This document shows positions 33,938 to 42,377 of a DNA stretch of 42,533 nt, piece by piece; positions within the stretch are counted from its first letter, which is position 1, and each line of letters starts with the position of its first letter. The notes beneath the pieces are model-generated. The model saw only the letters and a program-made list of their open reading frames with translations. It ran no database searches and was not told the origin of the DNA. The stretch spans positions 33,236 to 75,768 of the forward strand of contig MFJM01000014.1 of NCBI GenBank assembly GCA_001779205.1, written 5' to 3'. The position numbers and the translations under genes are program-made. This DNA comes from Candidatus Gottesmanbacteria bacterium RIFCSPHIGHO2_02_FULL_39_14 (GTDB taxonomy: Bacteria > Patescibacteriota > Microgenomatia > 2-02-FULL-39-11).

Positions 33938-34735
33938 TCACAAATTCCTACCCACGAAAAAAAGACGATCCGCATTCTCATTGGTTTTATTGGCTAAGTC
34001 TTCCGACTTAATTTTTAAAATTCCGGCTATAAACTCTGCAGTTTCAGTAAGATATGCAGGCTCATTCCTGGTTCCTCGGAAGGGCAGGGGAGTTAAAAAC
34101 GGAGCATCTGTCTCTAATAGAAGTCTGTTTTGAGGAACACGTTTGACCAATCCAGCCAGACTTTTATTTTCCGGATAGGTAATATTCCCGTCAAAACCGA
34201 TATAAAAATCCAGTTCCAAAACCCGATCCAGATAGTCTGCTGTTCCTTCAAAACAGTGAAATACTCCCCTGACCTGCCCTCCTTTTTTCAGGAAATTATT
34301 TAATGTTTTCAGTAACTGTTCCTGAGCCGCCCGGCAGTGAATAATAACCGGTAGATTAAATCTTTCGGCAATTTTTAATTGCTCGATAAAAAGAGTCACC
34401 TGATTGTCTTTTTCTCTATCCGTTAATTCCGGATAATTTTTATATCGGTGATGATCAAGGCCGATCTCGCCGACAGCTACAGTTTTTTTATCCCGGGTTA
34501 AGAGTACCAAGGTATCAGTATCAAGATCTTCTCCGGCATGGTGGGGGTGAGTTCCTACGGCTGCATAAATACCATCATATTTTCCGGCTATTTCGACCGC
34601 CCGTCTAGATGAATCAATTTTCGCCCCGGGAATAATTATCTTGGCCACCCCTGACTCTTTAGCCCGAACTATTACTTCATCGAGATCTTTCTTAAAAGCC
34701 TTGAAGTTCAAGTGGCAATGGGTGTCGATAAGCAT
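33938..34735 (-). CDS. tatD: TatD-family metal-dependent DNase
   Basis: A 265-residue amidohydrolase-fold enzyme. All metal-ligand groups are visible: IDTHCHLNF (residues 3-11), AVGEIGLDHH, PVIIHCRAAQ, VFHCFEG, and LLLETDAPFLTPLPFRG. TatD proteins are 3'-5' exonucleases used in DNA repair or clearance. The ATG abuts the metG stop codon, a pairing common in many bacterial genomes. Confidence 0.93.
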   Translation of the reverse strand: MLIDTHCHLNFKAFKKDLDEVIVRAKESGVAKIIIPGAKIDSSRRAVEIAGKYDGIYAAVGTHPHHAGEDLDTDTLVLLTRDKKTVAVGEIGLDHHRYKNYPELTDREKDNQVTLFIEQLKIAERFNLPVIIHCRAAQEQLLKTLNNFLKKGGQVRGVFHCFEGTADYLDRVLELDFYIGFDGNITYPENKSLAGLVKRVPQNRLLLETDAPFLTPLPFRGTRNEPAYLTETAEFIAGILKIKSEDLANKTNENADRLFFVGRNL

Positions 34736-36166
34736 TTAACTGATTCTGGGAAATAAAGGCGGTTGAGATTTAATATTATGTTCTTCGAATTGTTTAAATA
34801 TCTTTTCTGCCGTCTGTGGTAGAAAAGGTTGTAAGTTATAAGCTATATCCAAAATATTCTCAACATACAAATTAAGTTTTAGATATAAGAGCTTTTTATC
34901 AGTTATCTGCCAGGGTTTGTTTTCATTAATCTCCTGATCAAGCCATTTTAATCCCCAATTAATATCGGACTTCCAAATATAGCCCAATGCTTTATCGAAA
35001 TTGAATTTTTCAAGACTTGTTGCCAAAGTTTTATTAAATTTTCGCGATCTACGGCTGATCTCATGTACAAATCCGGAGGTTTCACAAAGTTTAGCCACTC
35101 TTGAAACCAGATTACCTAAACCATTAGCCAAATCTGCGTTATAACTGCTTGTGAATTTACTAAGAGATAAATCTCCGTCATTTCCAAATTCATAAGCGGT
35201 TAACAATAAATATCGAGCTCCGTCAACCCCGTATTTGTTGACCAATTGCTCTGGAGAAATAATGTTACCTAGTGATTTAGACATTTTTTGCCCGTCAATG
35301 GTAAAAAAACCGTGGGCAAAAATAGTCTTAGGCAATTTTTCATTTAACGCAATTAAAATCGCCTGCCAGATGACAGAATGAAACCAAAGAATATCTTTGG
35401 CCATCAGTTGTAAATCAGGCGGCCAAAAGCGGTTATGATTTGACAGAAATTTAATTGAAGTGTAATAAAATAAAAGGGCATCAATCCAGACATATATTGT
35501 TTGATTTGGATCCCATGGAACTGGAATTCCCCAGGAAACTCCGGCACGAGAGATAGAAATATCATCGACCCCTTGCTTTAATCTGTTTACTATTTCATTG
35601 TGACGTTTAAGCGGTAAAATGACATATTCTTTTTCTTTAATTTTTTTAAGAATTATTTTTGATAATTCTTTAAGTTTCAAAAAATAATTTTTTTCTTTTT
35701 GAAATACCGGTTCACGTGTAGGGTGGAGAGGACATTTCCCGTCAACAAGATCGGTAATATTAAGAAATTTTTCACAACCGATGCAATACCAACCCTCATA
35801 AATTCCTTCATATATATAACCCTTTTTATAAATTTTAGACAAAACTTCCTGCACTATTTTTTCATGCCTAGGATCTGTAGTTCGGTGGAAAAAATCATAT
35901 CTAATATTAAGGAGTTTCCAAGCCTCCATAAATCGAGGTGCAACAATATCAGCGTATTCTTTTGGTGATTTGTCATGTTTAGCGGCTGCTTGTGCAACAT
36001 TTGCTCCATGTTCATCTGTTCCGGTAATAAAAAAAACATTTTCTTTGCCCAATTTAAATCTATAGTATCTGGCGATTACATCAGCTGCCAAAGTCGTATA
36101 AGCGTGACCAACATGGGGCACATTATTCACATAATAAATGGGTGTTGTCAGATAAAATTTCTTCAT
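34736..36166 (-). CDS. metG: Methionyl-tRNA synthetase, without C-terminal tRNA-binding domain
   Basis: A class I synthetase of 476 residues from the preferred start. Motifs: NNVPHVGHAYTT (the HIGH equivalent), a zinc knot CIGCEKFLNITDLVDGKCPLH (about residue 130), and GQKMSKSLGNII (about 295). The anticodon domain ends at the C-terminus, with no EMAP/Trbp111-like extension; that domain is the separate gene at 42016. The usual annotation would start at 36172 (MAMKKF), but TGATATAAT (-10 at 36180-36175) predicts transcription from about 36168, which makes the third-codon ATG at 36166 the likely leaderless start. Confidence 0.94.
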   Translation of the reverse strand: MKKFYLTTPIYYVNNVPHVGHAYTTLAADVIARYYRFKLGKENVFFITGTDEHGANVAQAAAKHDKSPKEYADIVAPRFMEAWKLLNIRYDFFHRTTDPRHEKIVQEVLSKIYKKGYIYEGIYEGWYCIGCEKFLNITDLVDGKCPLHPTREPVFQKEKNYFLKLKELSKIILKKIKEKEYVILPLKRHNEIVNRLKQGVDDISISRAGVSWGIPVPWDPNQTIYVWIDALLFYYTSIKFLSNHNRFWPPDLQLMAKDILWFHSVIWQAILIALNEKLPKTIFAHGFFTIDGQKMSKSLGNIISPEQLVNKYGVDGARYLLLTAYEFGNDGDLSLSKFTSSYNADLANGLGNLVSRVAKLCETSGFVHEISRRSRKFNKTLATSLEKFNFDKALGYIWKSDINWGLKWLDQEINENKPWQITDKKLLYLKLNLYVENILDIAYNLQPFLPQTAEKIFKQFEEHNIKSQPPLFPRIS

Positions 36167-36174
36167 AGCCATGT

Positions 36175-36183
36175 ATTATATCA
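36175..36183 (-). promoter_or_regulatory. Extended -10 promoter of metG
   Basis: On the minus strand TGATATAAT: TATAAT at 36180-36175 with TG at 36183-36182. The TGA also ends the upstream 103-residue gene, so stop codon and promoter share bases. Confidence 0.6.
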
Positions 36184-36492
36184 GTTTACTCTTTGTTTCC
36201 TGAAATAACCTTCTAGGAGAATATTGATAGCCAGGATAATCAGCAAGTTTAATAAATTCAGTTGCTTTAATTGCCTTAACAACAACAGAATAATTATGGA
36301 AAAAATAATTCTGAGGTTTCTGTTTTTATCCAGAAAAAATGACAATAAAACCAATAAATAAAAGAAAAGTATGACATAAAAAATAAAAATTGAAAAAAAT
36401 GTGGTAGGAGAAAAATAATTGATATAAAAGAAAAAAAATCCTGAAAATAAAATTAAAATAAGTTTCCTATTTTTTTTGACCCTGCGCTTCAT
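36181..36492 (-). CDS. Small hydrophobic membrane protein
   Basis: A 103-residue protein that is mostly hydrophobic, with about three helices (residues 11-30, 33-54, 62-75 and 82-93 are all Ile/Leu/Phe-rich) and basic ends. No motif is recognised. Composition is extreme, so an artefact cannot be fully excluded, but it has a start, a stop that merges with the metG promoter, and no competing frame. Confidence 0.5.
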   Translation of the reverse strand: MKRRVKKNRKLILILFSGFFFFYINYFSPTTFFSIFIFYVILFFYLLVLLSFFLDKNRNLRIIFSIIILLLLRQLKQLNLLNLLIILAINILLEGYFRKQRVN

Positions 36493-36533
36493 ATATTAAT
36501 TTTAGAGTCCTCGTTGTAGAATGGGAAGGCTTA

Positions 36534-37484
36534 ATGTCTAACGAACTCATTATCTTATTATTTGCCATCTTTTTTAGTTTATTTATTCTTGTTTTTCTAA
36601 TAAGACGAAATCGACCTTCTCAGGAATTACTGGAATGGCTCAAATCTACCAATCAAAGGCTGGACACGCAGAACAAAAATATCATCTCCACTCTGGAACA
36701 ATCAACGCGGACTTTAAATCAAAGACTTGATACTGCCGCCCGTTTTATCATGGATGTTAAACAAAATATTGGCGAGATGAGCGAAATCGGAAGGTCGATG
36801 AAGGAACTGGAAGACTTTTTAAAAAGTCCTAAATTAAGGGGTAACCTCGGTGAACAGGTTCTGAAAGAACTTTTATCGCAAATGCTTCCCAAAAACTCTT
36901 TTTATCTCCAGTATGCCTTCAAAAACGGGGTAATAGTAGATGCCGCCATCAAAACCAGCAATGGCATAATTCCGATTGACTCCAAGTTTCCCCTGGAGAA
37001 TTTTCGTAAAATGCTTAAAGCAGAAAACGATACAGAAAAAAAAGCCGCCGTTAAAATATTTGTAACTGATGTCAAGAAACACATCGACGATATTAGTAAA
37101 AAATATATCCTTGTTTCGGAGGGAACCATTGATTATGCGCTTATGTATTTGCCCTCGGAAGCAATTTATTACGAAATCGTCAATAATCAGGACCTGTTTG
37201 ACTATGCCAATCAAAAGCGAATAATGCCCGTATCCCCGGTTACTTTTTATGCCTATTTACGGGCAGTCTTAATGTCCTTTGAGGGACAGAAGATCGAAGT
37301 TAAGGCCAGGCAAATCTTACAAATGTTAAGGTCAATCCAAAAAGATTACTCAAATCTCGAAGAAAGTCTTCTGCTTTTGTCTAAACATTTGAATAACGCT
37401 TATAATCAGATGTCCCAGGTCAATAAAAACGCCACTCATCTCGGCCAAAAAATCTCTTCTTCACACTTGCTGCCTGACAGTTAA
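36534..37484 (+). CDS. rmuC: RmuC-family DNA recombination protein
   Basis: A 316-residue protein with one N-terminal helix (about residues 4-22), a coiled-coil region (about 28-80) and the RmuC domain. The diagnostic stretch is FLKSPKLRGNLGEQVLKELLSQMLPKNSFYLQYAF (about 97-131), then ASNGIIPIDSKFPLENFRKML, a PD-(D/E)xK-like nuclease core. RmuC limits sequence inversions; its enzyme activity is unproven. A GGGAAGG Shine-Dalgarno-like stretch and a TAGAAT box precede the ATG. Confidence 0.88.
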   Translation: MSNELIILLFAIFFSLFILVFLIRRNRPSQELLEWLKSTNQRLDTQNKNIISTLEQSTRTLNQRLDTAARFIMDVKQNIGEMSEIGRSMKELEDFLKSPKLRGNLGEQVLKELLSQMLPKNSFYLQYAFKNGVIVDAAIKTSNGIIPIDSKFPLENFRKMLKAENDTEKKAAVKIFVTDVKKHIDDISKKYILVSEGTIDYALMYLPSEAIYYEIVNNQDLFDYANQKRIMPVSPVTFYAYLRAVLMSFEGQKIEVKARQILQMLRSIQKDYSNLEESLLLLSKHLNNAYNQMSQVNKNATHLGQKISSSHLLPDS

Positions 37485-37501
37485 AATTTTATTATCGGAT
37501 T

Positions 37502-37762
37502 ATGGATAGAATTAGCCAAGCTCGGCAGGGATTTCTGGAAAAAAATTTAGCTAAAACTGAAATCTCCCATAGCAAAAATGCCATAATCTTCTCTTTAATT
37601 ATTTCCGCAGTGACTCTATTTTCCGTTGGATTTTATAAGGCAAAAATAACAACCAATAGTAAGTTTTTGAAAAGTGGATTGGAAATATTAATTATCGGTT
37701 TACTGTCTGCCTTCATCGGTTATTTTATCGGCAGCCTTTTCAAAATTAATTCCACTTACTGA
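37502..37762 (+). CDS. Fragment related to the C-terminus of VIT1/CCC1 transporters
   Basis: An 86-residue protein with two helices (about residues 27-46 and 60-80). The order AIIFSLIISAVTLFSVGFYKAKI followed by LKSGLEILIIGLLSAFIGYFIGSLF matches the last two membrane helices of VIT-family iron/manganese transporters, which normally have five and a cytoplasmic metal-binding domain. The part before, MDRISQARQGFLEKNLAKTEISHSK, is not homologous to the missing portion. It is either a truncated relic or a small stand-alone protein. Confidence 0.5.
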   Translation: MDRISQARQGFLEKNLAKTEISHSKNAIIFSLIISAVTLFSVGFYKAKITTNSKFLKSGLEILIIGLLSAFIGYFIGSLFKINSTY

Positions 37763-37780
37763 TTTCCCGGATTTCTCCGG

Positions 37781-37789
37781 TGTTATAAT
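37781..37789 (+). promoter_or_regulatory. Extended -10 promoter of the UvrD-like gene
   Basis: TGTTATAAT (TG 37781-37782, TATAAT 37784-37789), nine bases before ATG at 37799. Predicted leader of two to three bases. Confidence 0.6.
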
Positions 37790-37798
37790 GATAATCCG

Positions 37799-40723
37799 AT
37801 GAAAAACTCTGCAACTTCTATTATCCTCAATCGCGAACAACAGCAAGCTGTAACACATAATAAAGGACCTCTTTTGATAATAGCCGGAGCCGGTACCGGT
37901 AAAACTACCGTTATCACTGAAAGAATCAAATGGCTGATTGAAGATAAAAATATAAATCCTCAGGAAATTCTGGCTTTAACCTTTACCGAAAAAGCCTCCC
38001 GGGAAATGGAAGAGAGGGTAGATGTAGCACTGCCCTATGGATTGCCGGAAATGTGGATATCCACTTTTCACTCCTTTGGCGAGAGAGTTTTAAGGCAAGA
38101 TGCCCTTACCATCGGCCTTGATCCTGGATTTAAATTGATGTCAGAGGCCGAATCCGTCATTTTTTTCCGCCAAAACCTCTTCCAATTCGATCTTCAGTTT
38201 TACCGTCCTTTGGGTAATCCCCATAAATTTATCGAAGCCCTCCTTACTCATTTTGACCGCCTTAAAGACGAAGATATCTCACCGAAAGTTTATCTTGCCT
38301 GGGCTAAAAAGAAAGCCTCCAATCAGTACCTTGAACTGGCCAATGCCTTTTCTACATACGAAGAATTAAAAATAAAAGAAAGCGTCATGGATTTTGCAGA
38401 TCTGATCACTAATACTCTTTTACTCTTCCGAGACAGAAAAAATATTCTCCGGGAATATCAGGATCGCTTCAAATATATTCTCATTGATGAATTTCAGGAT
38501 ACTAACATTGCTCAGAATGAATTGGCCATACTTTTGTCAGGAGATAAAAAAAATATCACTACGGTAGCCGATGATGATCAGGCTATTTACAGATGGCGCG
38601 GAGCTGCTGTCTCTAACATCATCCAGTTCAGAAAACGATTTCCTAAAGTAAAAATAATTGTTTTGAAACAAAATTATCGTTCTACCAGTGCCATATTAGA
38701 GGCTTCCTATAAACTTATCCAGAATAATAATCCCGACCGTCTGGAAGTTAAGGAAAAAATCAGTAAAAAACTGATTCCCGTAAGAAAAATTGCCGGTGAC
38801 CCAATAGACTTTATCTTTGCCAACCGGGTGGAAAATGAAGCGGAGGAAGTTGCCCGGAAAATAAAAGAGGAGATGAAGGAAAATAATAAAAATGTCACAT
38901 ATTCCGATTTTGCCGTTTTAGTCCGTGCCAATCAGCATGCCGATGCTTTTATTCGGGCCTTTCAGAGAGCCTCAATTTCTTATCAGTTTTTGGGTCCGGG
39001 CATGCTTTTCAAACAGCCGGAAGTAAAAGACCTGATTGCCTATCTGAAATTTCTGGTCAATATTGATGACAGTGTGGCGCTTTTCCGGATTCTCAATCAT
39101 CCGATATTTGATATACCTATACGCGATTTAACCTCTCTTCTTAATTTCACCAGGAGAATAGGCGTCACTCTTTATGAGGCCCTGGATATATTGGTTGCTG
39201 ATAAAAAACAATTGTCCGATCTCTCGAGCCGCCGGATAAACTACCGTCCATATTTACCTTATTTTTCTGAAATATCCGTCTCCAAATTTATAAAAATATT
39301 TGACATGATCGACAAACACCTTCAATTAATAAAAAAAGAAACTGCCGGCCAAATCCTTTATTCTTTTTTGGAAACTTCCGGACTCCTGAAAAAATTCACT
39401 AAATACGAATCGAGCAGGGAAGAAAAAGAAGTCTTAAATATCTCTAAATTTTTCGATAAACTTAAAAGTTATGAGGTAACCAATGAAGATGCCTCAGTTC
39501 TTGCCATAGTTGACTGGATTGACATGTCCATGGAATTGGGCGAATCTCCTTTGAGCGCCGATACCGACTGGGTTAAAAATGATGCCGTCAATATCCTGAC
39601 TGTTCATTCCGCTAAAGGCTTGGAATTTAAATACGTCTTTTTAGTTAATCTGGTTTCGGACAGGTTTCCGACTCGTGAAAGAAAAGAGAAAATTCCCGTG
39701 CCCGTAGAACTGGTTAAGGAAATCTTGCCGGTTGGTGATTATCATCTTGAGGAAGAAAGACGACTTTTTTATGTAGGTCTGACCCGTGCCCGGGATAAAT
39801 GTTACCTAAGTGCTGCCTCATACTATGGAGAGGGTAAAAGAATCAGAAAAATTTCATCCTTTGTAATTGAAACTCTTGGTAATGAAGTCTTGTCTAAAGT
39901 TAATAAATCAGAACAAGAGCAAAACAGCCAGCTTACTCTTTTGGAATGGAAAAAAGAAGAAGAGGAAGAAAAAAAATCTATTCATCCATCGATTGAATAC
40001 CTGTCATTTACCCAAATAAATACTTTCCTCACCTGCCCCTTACAATACAAATACCGCTTTGTTTTAAAAATTCCCGTCCCTGCCTCAGCGGCAGCATCCT
40101 TCGGTTCTTCAATTCACCTGGCTTTACAAAAATTTTACGAAAACTATAAACAAGATAAAAATGCTGATAAAAAAATTTTATTAAATCTCCTGGCTGAGGT
40201 CTGGATTCCGCTGGGTTACGGTAACAAAAAATATGAGGAAAAAATGAAAGATCGAGGGAAAAATATGCTCTCTCTTTATTATGACAAAGCCCATAGTCAA
40301 GATATTGTTGTCACTGACTTGGAAAAACTCTTCCGCCTAAAATTAGATACCAATCTGAAATTAGGCGGTAAAATCGACCGGGTGGATAAGTTAGAGACTG
40401 GAAAAATAGAAATTATCGACTATAAAACCGGCAGACGTCCCAAAGATACTGAAATTGCCAAAAACCTTCAGATGACCGTTTATGCTCTGGCTGCTAATGA
40501 TAGAGGTCTTTACAATTTGCCCCCTCAAAACGTTCTCCTTTCCTTTTATTTTCTGGAGGAGGGGGTAAAAGTTTCCTCACAAAGAAATCAGGAAGACCTG
40601 GATAATGCCAAACAGCAGTTGATCACTATTGCTCATGATATCAACAACAGCGATTTTAAGCCAAAAGTCGGTTCCTGGTGCGACTTCTGTGACTTCCGCC
40701 TTATATGCGAAGCCTGGCAATGA
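37799..40723 (+). CDS. UvrD/Rep-type helicase fused to a Cys-cluster nuclease domain
   Basis: A 974-residue SF1A helicase. Walker A AGAGTGKTT (residues 29-37), Walker B LIDEFQDT (about 228), DDDQAIYRWRGA, KQNYRST, NILTVHSAKGLEFKYVFL and ERRLFYVGLTRARDK are all present. After about residue 735 comes a RecB-like nuclease: LSFTQINTFLTCPLQYKYRF (first Cys, near 745), the catalytic EIIDYKTG (about 870), then WCDFCDFRLIC at the C-terminus giving three more Cys, as in AddB-type Fe-S nucleases. Helicase and nuclease on one chain resembles AddA/RecB, likely for double-strand break repair. The TGA stop overlaps the next promoter. Confidence 0.93.
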   Translation: MKNSATSIILNREQQQAVTHNKGPLLIIAGAGTGKTTVITERIKWLIEDKNINPQEILALTFTEKASREMEERVDVALPYGLPEMWISTFHSFGERVLRQDALTIGLDPGFKLMSEAESVIFFRQNLFQFDLQFYRPLGNPHKFIEALLTHFDRLKDEDISPKVYLAWAKKKASNQYLELANAFSTYEELKIKESVMDFADLITNTLLLFRDRKNILREYQDRFKYILIDEFQDTNIAQNELAILLSGDKKNITTVADDDQAIYRWRGAAVSNIIQFRKRFPKVKIIVLKQNYRSTSAILEASYKLIQNNNPDRLEVKEKISKKLIPVRKIAGDPIDFIFANRVENEAEEVARKIKEEMKENNKNVTYSDFAVLVRANQHADAFIRAFQRASISYQFLGPGMLFKQPEVKDLIAYLKFLVNIDDSVALFRILNHPIFDIPIRDLTSLLNFTRRIGVTLYEALDILVADKKQLSDLSSRRINYRPYLPYFSEISVSKFIKIFDMIDKHLQLIKKETAGQILYSFLETSGLLKKFTKYESSREEKEVLNISKFFDKLKSYEVTNEDASVLAIVDWIDMSMELGESPLSADTDWVKNDAVNILTVHSAKGLEFKYVFLVNLVSDRFPTRERKEKIPVPVELVKEILPVGDYHLEEERRLFYVGLTRARDKCYLSAASYYGEGKRIRKISSFVIETLGNEVLSKVNKSEQEQNSQLTLLEWKKEEEEEKKSIHPSIEYLSFTQINTFLTCPLQYKYRFVLKIPVPASAAASFGSSIHLALQKFYENYKQDKNADKKILLNLLAEVWIPLGYGNKKYEEKMKDRGKNMLSLYYDKAHSQDIVVTDLEKLFRLKLDTNLKLGGKIDRVDKLETGKIEIIDYKTGRRPKDTEIAKNLQMTVYALAANDRGLYNLPPQNVLLSFYFLEEGVKVSSQRNQEDLDNAKQQLITIAHDINNSDFKPKVGSWCDFCDFRLICEAWQ

Positions 40724-40729
40724 TATACT
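40721..40729 (+). promoter_or_regulatory. Extended -10 promoter of the Nif3-like gene
   Basis: TGATATACT: TG at 40721-40722 and TATACT at 40724-40729. The TGA is the UvrD-like gene's stop codon. Confidence 0.55.
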
Positions 40730-40731
40730 AA

Positions 40732-40761
40732 GGGGACTGTCCCCGCATGGGGACTGTCCCC
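40732..40761. repeat. Paired palindromes GGGGACTGTCCCC just before a start codon
   Basis: Two identical 13-base palindromes, each GGGGAC-T-GTCCCC, at 40732-40744 and 40749-40761, with GCAT between. They lie between the predicted -10 box and the ATG at 40767. Two tandem hairpins would occupy most of the leader RNA. Confidence 0.85.
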
Positions 40762-40766
40762 GAAAT

Positions 40767-41549
40767 ATGATTTCTTTAGCAGATCTGTCATTATATCTGA
40801 ACAAATTAATGTTTTTTGATCCCAAATTGGATGTAGAGAAAGTAGATCCTTATATGACCAATGGTTTAATGATTAAGGGATCTGATCAAATTGAAAATAT
40901 CGGTTTTGCCGTTTCTGCTTCAGTTGAACTCTTTAAACTTGCTAAACAAAATAATTGCCAGGTAGTTATAGTCCATCATTCATTTAATCTGCCCAAAACA
41001 AATAACTATGATTATATTTTTCAAGAAAGATTCGCTTATCTTATTAAAAACAACTTATCACTTTTCGCTTATCACTTTTTATTAGATGCCCATCCGGAAA
41101 TAGGTAATAACGTTTCCATCTTAAAAACTATCGGTGCTACTCCTGATAAACCTTTTCTTCACCATGGTAATCCCTGGGGATATACCGGAATATTTCACCG
41201 TCCTCGTCCCGTCTCAGATCTTAAAAAAATTCTCTCCTCCTATTTTTCCCCGCGTTCAGTTTATTATGATTTCGGTTCTCAGTCAGTAAAAAAAGTCGTC
41301 GCTGTCTCGGGCAAAGGTGCCCCATTGGCATCGAGTATGTCTGATTTAATCAATGACAAAGTCGATCTCTATATTACGGGAGAAGTCCATGAATGGAACA
41401 GGGAGTTATTCCGTGAAGCGGGAATTAATTTCATCGCCGGCGGCCACTATCACACAGAAATGTTCGGCATAAAAGCCCTGTTGGAAAAACTAAAAAAAGA
41501 CCTTCCTCAAATAACTCCCCTCTGGCTGGATCTTACAAACGAAGTATGA
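40767..41549 (+). CDS. Nif3-like dinuclear metal center protein
   Basis: A 260-residue protein of the NIF3/YbgI/DUF34 family. Metal ligands are visible in VVIVHHSFNLP (about residues 70-80) and near the C-terminus in ITGEVHEWNRELFREAGINFIAGGHYHTE (His and Glu ligands). An upstream in-frame extension from 40629 lies within the UvrD-like gene and the palindromes, so I placed the start at 40767 (MISLADLSLYL), which is the family start. The biochemical role is not settled. A four-base overlap (ATGA) couples it to the next gene. Confidence 0.9.
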   Translation: MISLADLSLYLNKLMFFDPKLDVEKVDPYMTNGLMIKGSDQIENIGFAVSASVELFKLAKQNNCQVVIVHHSFNLPKTNNYDYIFQERFAYLIKNNLSLFAYHFLLDAHPEIGNNVSILKTIGATPDKPFLHHGNPWGYTGIFHRPRPVSDLKKILSSYFSPRSVYYDFGSQSVKKVVAVSGKGAPLASSMSDLINDKVDLYITGEVHEWNRELFREAGINFIAGGHYHTEMFGIKALLEKLKKDLPQITPLWLDLTNEV

Positions 41550-41992
41550 AAGATGAAAAGCGAATAAACCTGGCAAAGAAAATTATTAATAATAATATCT
41601 ACTTAACTTTAGGGACTGCAGATAATAAAATTCCCTGGACTGCGCCATTATTTTACGCAGTCAATAACAAATACGAATTTTATTTCATTTCAAAGAAAGA
41701 TTCTCTTCACATAAAACATATATCTAATAATCCTAAAGTTTCATTTTCAATTTTCGATTCTCATCAGAAAGAAGGAACAGGCAACGGGGTCCAGGGATCG
41801 GGTATTTCTATTCGGATATCTGATCATGAAATAGAGGAAGCATTAAAATGGTATAAGTCGGATTTTATTGAAATGAAAAAAGAATCTTTTACAGGAAGCG
41901 CTCCTCTCCGTTTTTATAAAATAATTCCTGATCATTTCTATATCCTGGATCCGGATGAAGAAACCGATGTTCGGATAGAAGTGGTCTTATGA
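41546..41992 (+). CDS. Pyridoxamine 5'-phosphate oxidase-fold flavin-binding protein
   Basis: A 148-residue split-barrel protein. NIYLTLGTADNKIPWTAPLFYAVNNKYEFYFISKKDSLHIKHISNNPKVSFSIF (residues 18-70) is the usual PNPOx/FMN-binding start, with the strand-helix order of the family. It probably binds FMN or F420 and reduces a small substrate, or simply protects. Nothing specific to pyridoxamine oxidation is visible. It is convergent with the tRNA-binding gene. Confidence 0.8.
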   Translation: MKDEKRINLAKKIINNNIYLTLGTADNKIPWTAPLFYAVNNKYEFYFISKKDSLHIKHISNNPKVSFSIFDSHQKEGTGNGVQGSGISIRISDHEIEEALKWYKSDFIEMKKESFTGSAPLRFYKIIPDHFYILDPDEETDVRIEVVL

Positions 41993-42015
41993 GACTAATT
42001 CAAAACGTAATGAAA

Positions 42016-42369
42016 TCATCCCGCGCGGCAACCGTTCGGAACCGATTTTTCTGGTATAGCTAAAACCGGAGTAATACCGTCTGGATAGCCTATATCAAAC
42101 AGCATTCCCTCCGATACTATTCCCATCATTTCTCTCGGCTCCAGATTAACAACAAATAAAGCCTGCTTTCCTTCAATCTCTTTTGGATTGGTTCTTTCTT
42201 TCTTGAGTCCTACAACAATATTTCTTTTATGATCACCAAAATCAACCACCAGCTTGACCAGTTTATCAGAATTTTCAATATCTATTACCTCCTCGATAGT
42301 TCCTATTCGTATATCAATCTTTTCCAGGTCCGAATATTTAATTGTTGGTTTCACCGTAGCCTGCTTCAT
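42016..42369 (-). CDS. Stand-alone tRNA-binding domain (EMAP/Trbp111 type)
   Basis: A 117-residue OB-fold protein: IKYSDLEKIDIRIGTIEEVIDIENSDKLVKLVVDFG, KRNIVVGLKK and ALFVVNLEPREMMGIVSEGMLFD are characteristic. In most bacteria this fold is the C-terminal end of MetRS, which lacks it here. It therefore probably supplies tRNA-elbow binding to MetRS in trans, as Trbp111 proteins do, though the two genes are 6 kb apart. It follows a partial aldolase gene by eight bases. Confidence 0.88.
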   Translation of the reverse strand: MKQATVKPTIKYSDLEKIDIRIGTIEEVIDIENSDKLVKLVVDFGDHKRNIVVGLKKERTNPKEIEGKQALFVVNLEPREMMGIVSEGMLFDIGYPDGITPVLAIPEKSVPNGCRAG

Positions 42370-42377
42370 GTTATTTT

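Noticed and set aside
40629-40766. N-terminal extension of the Nif3-like gene from 40629
   Set aside because: It would overlap the helicase C-terminus by 95 bases and translate the palindromes; family homology begins at 40767 and a promoter lies at 40721-40729.
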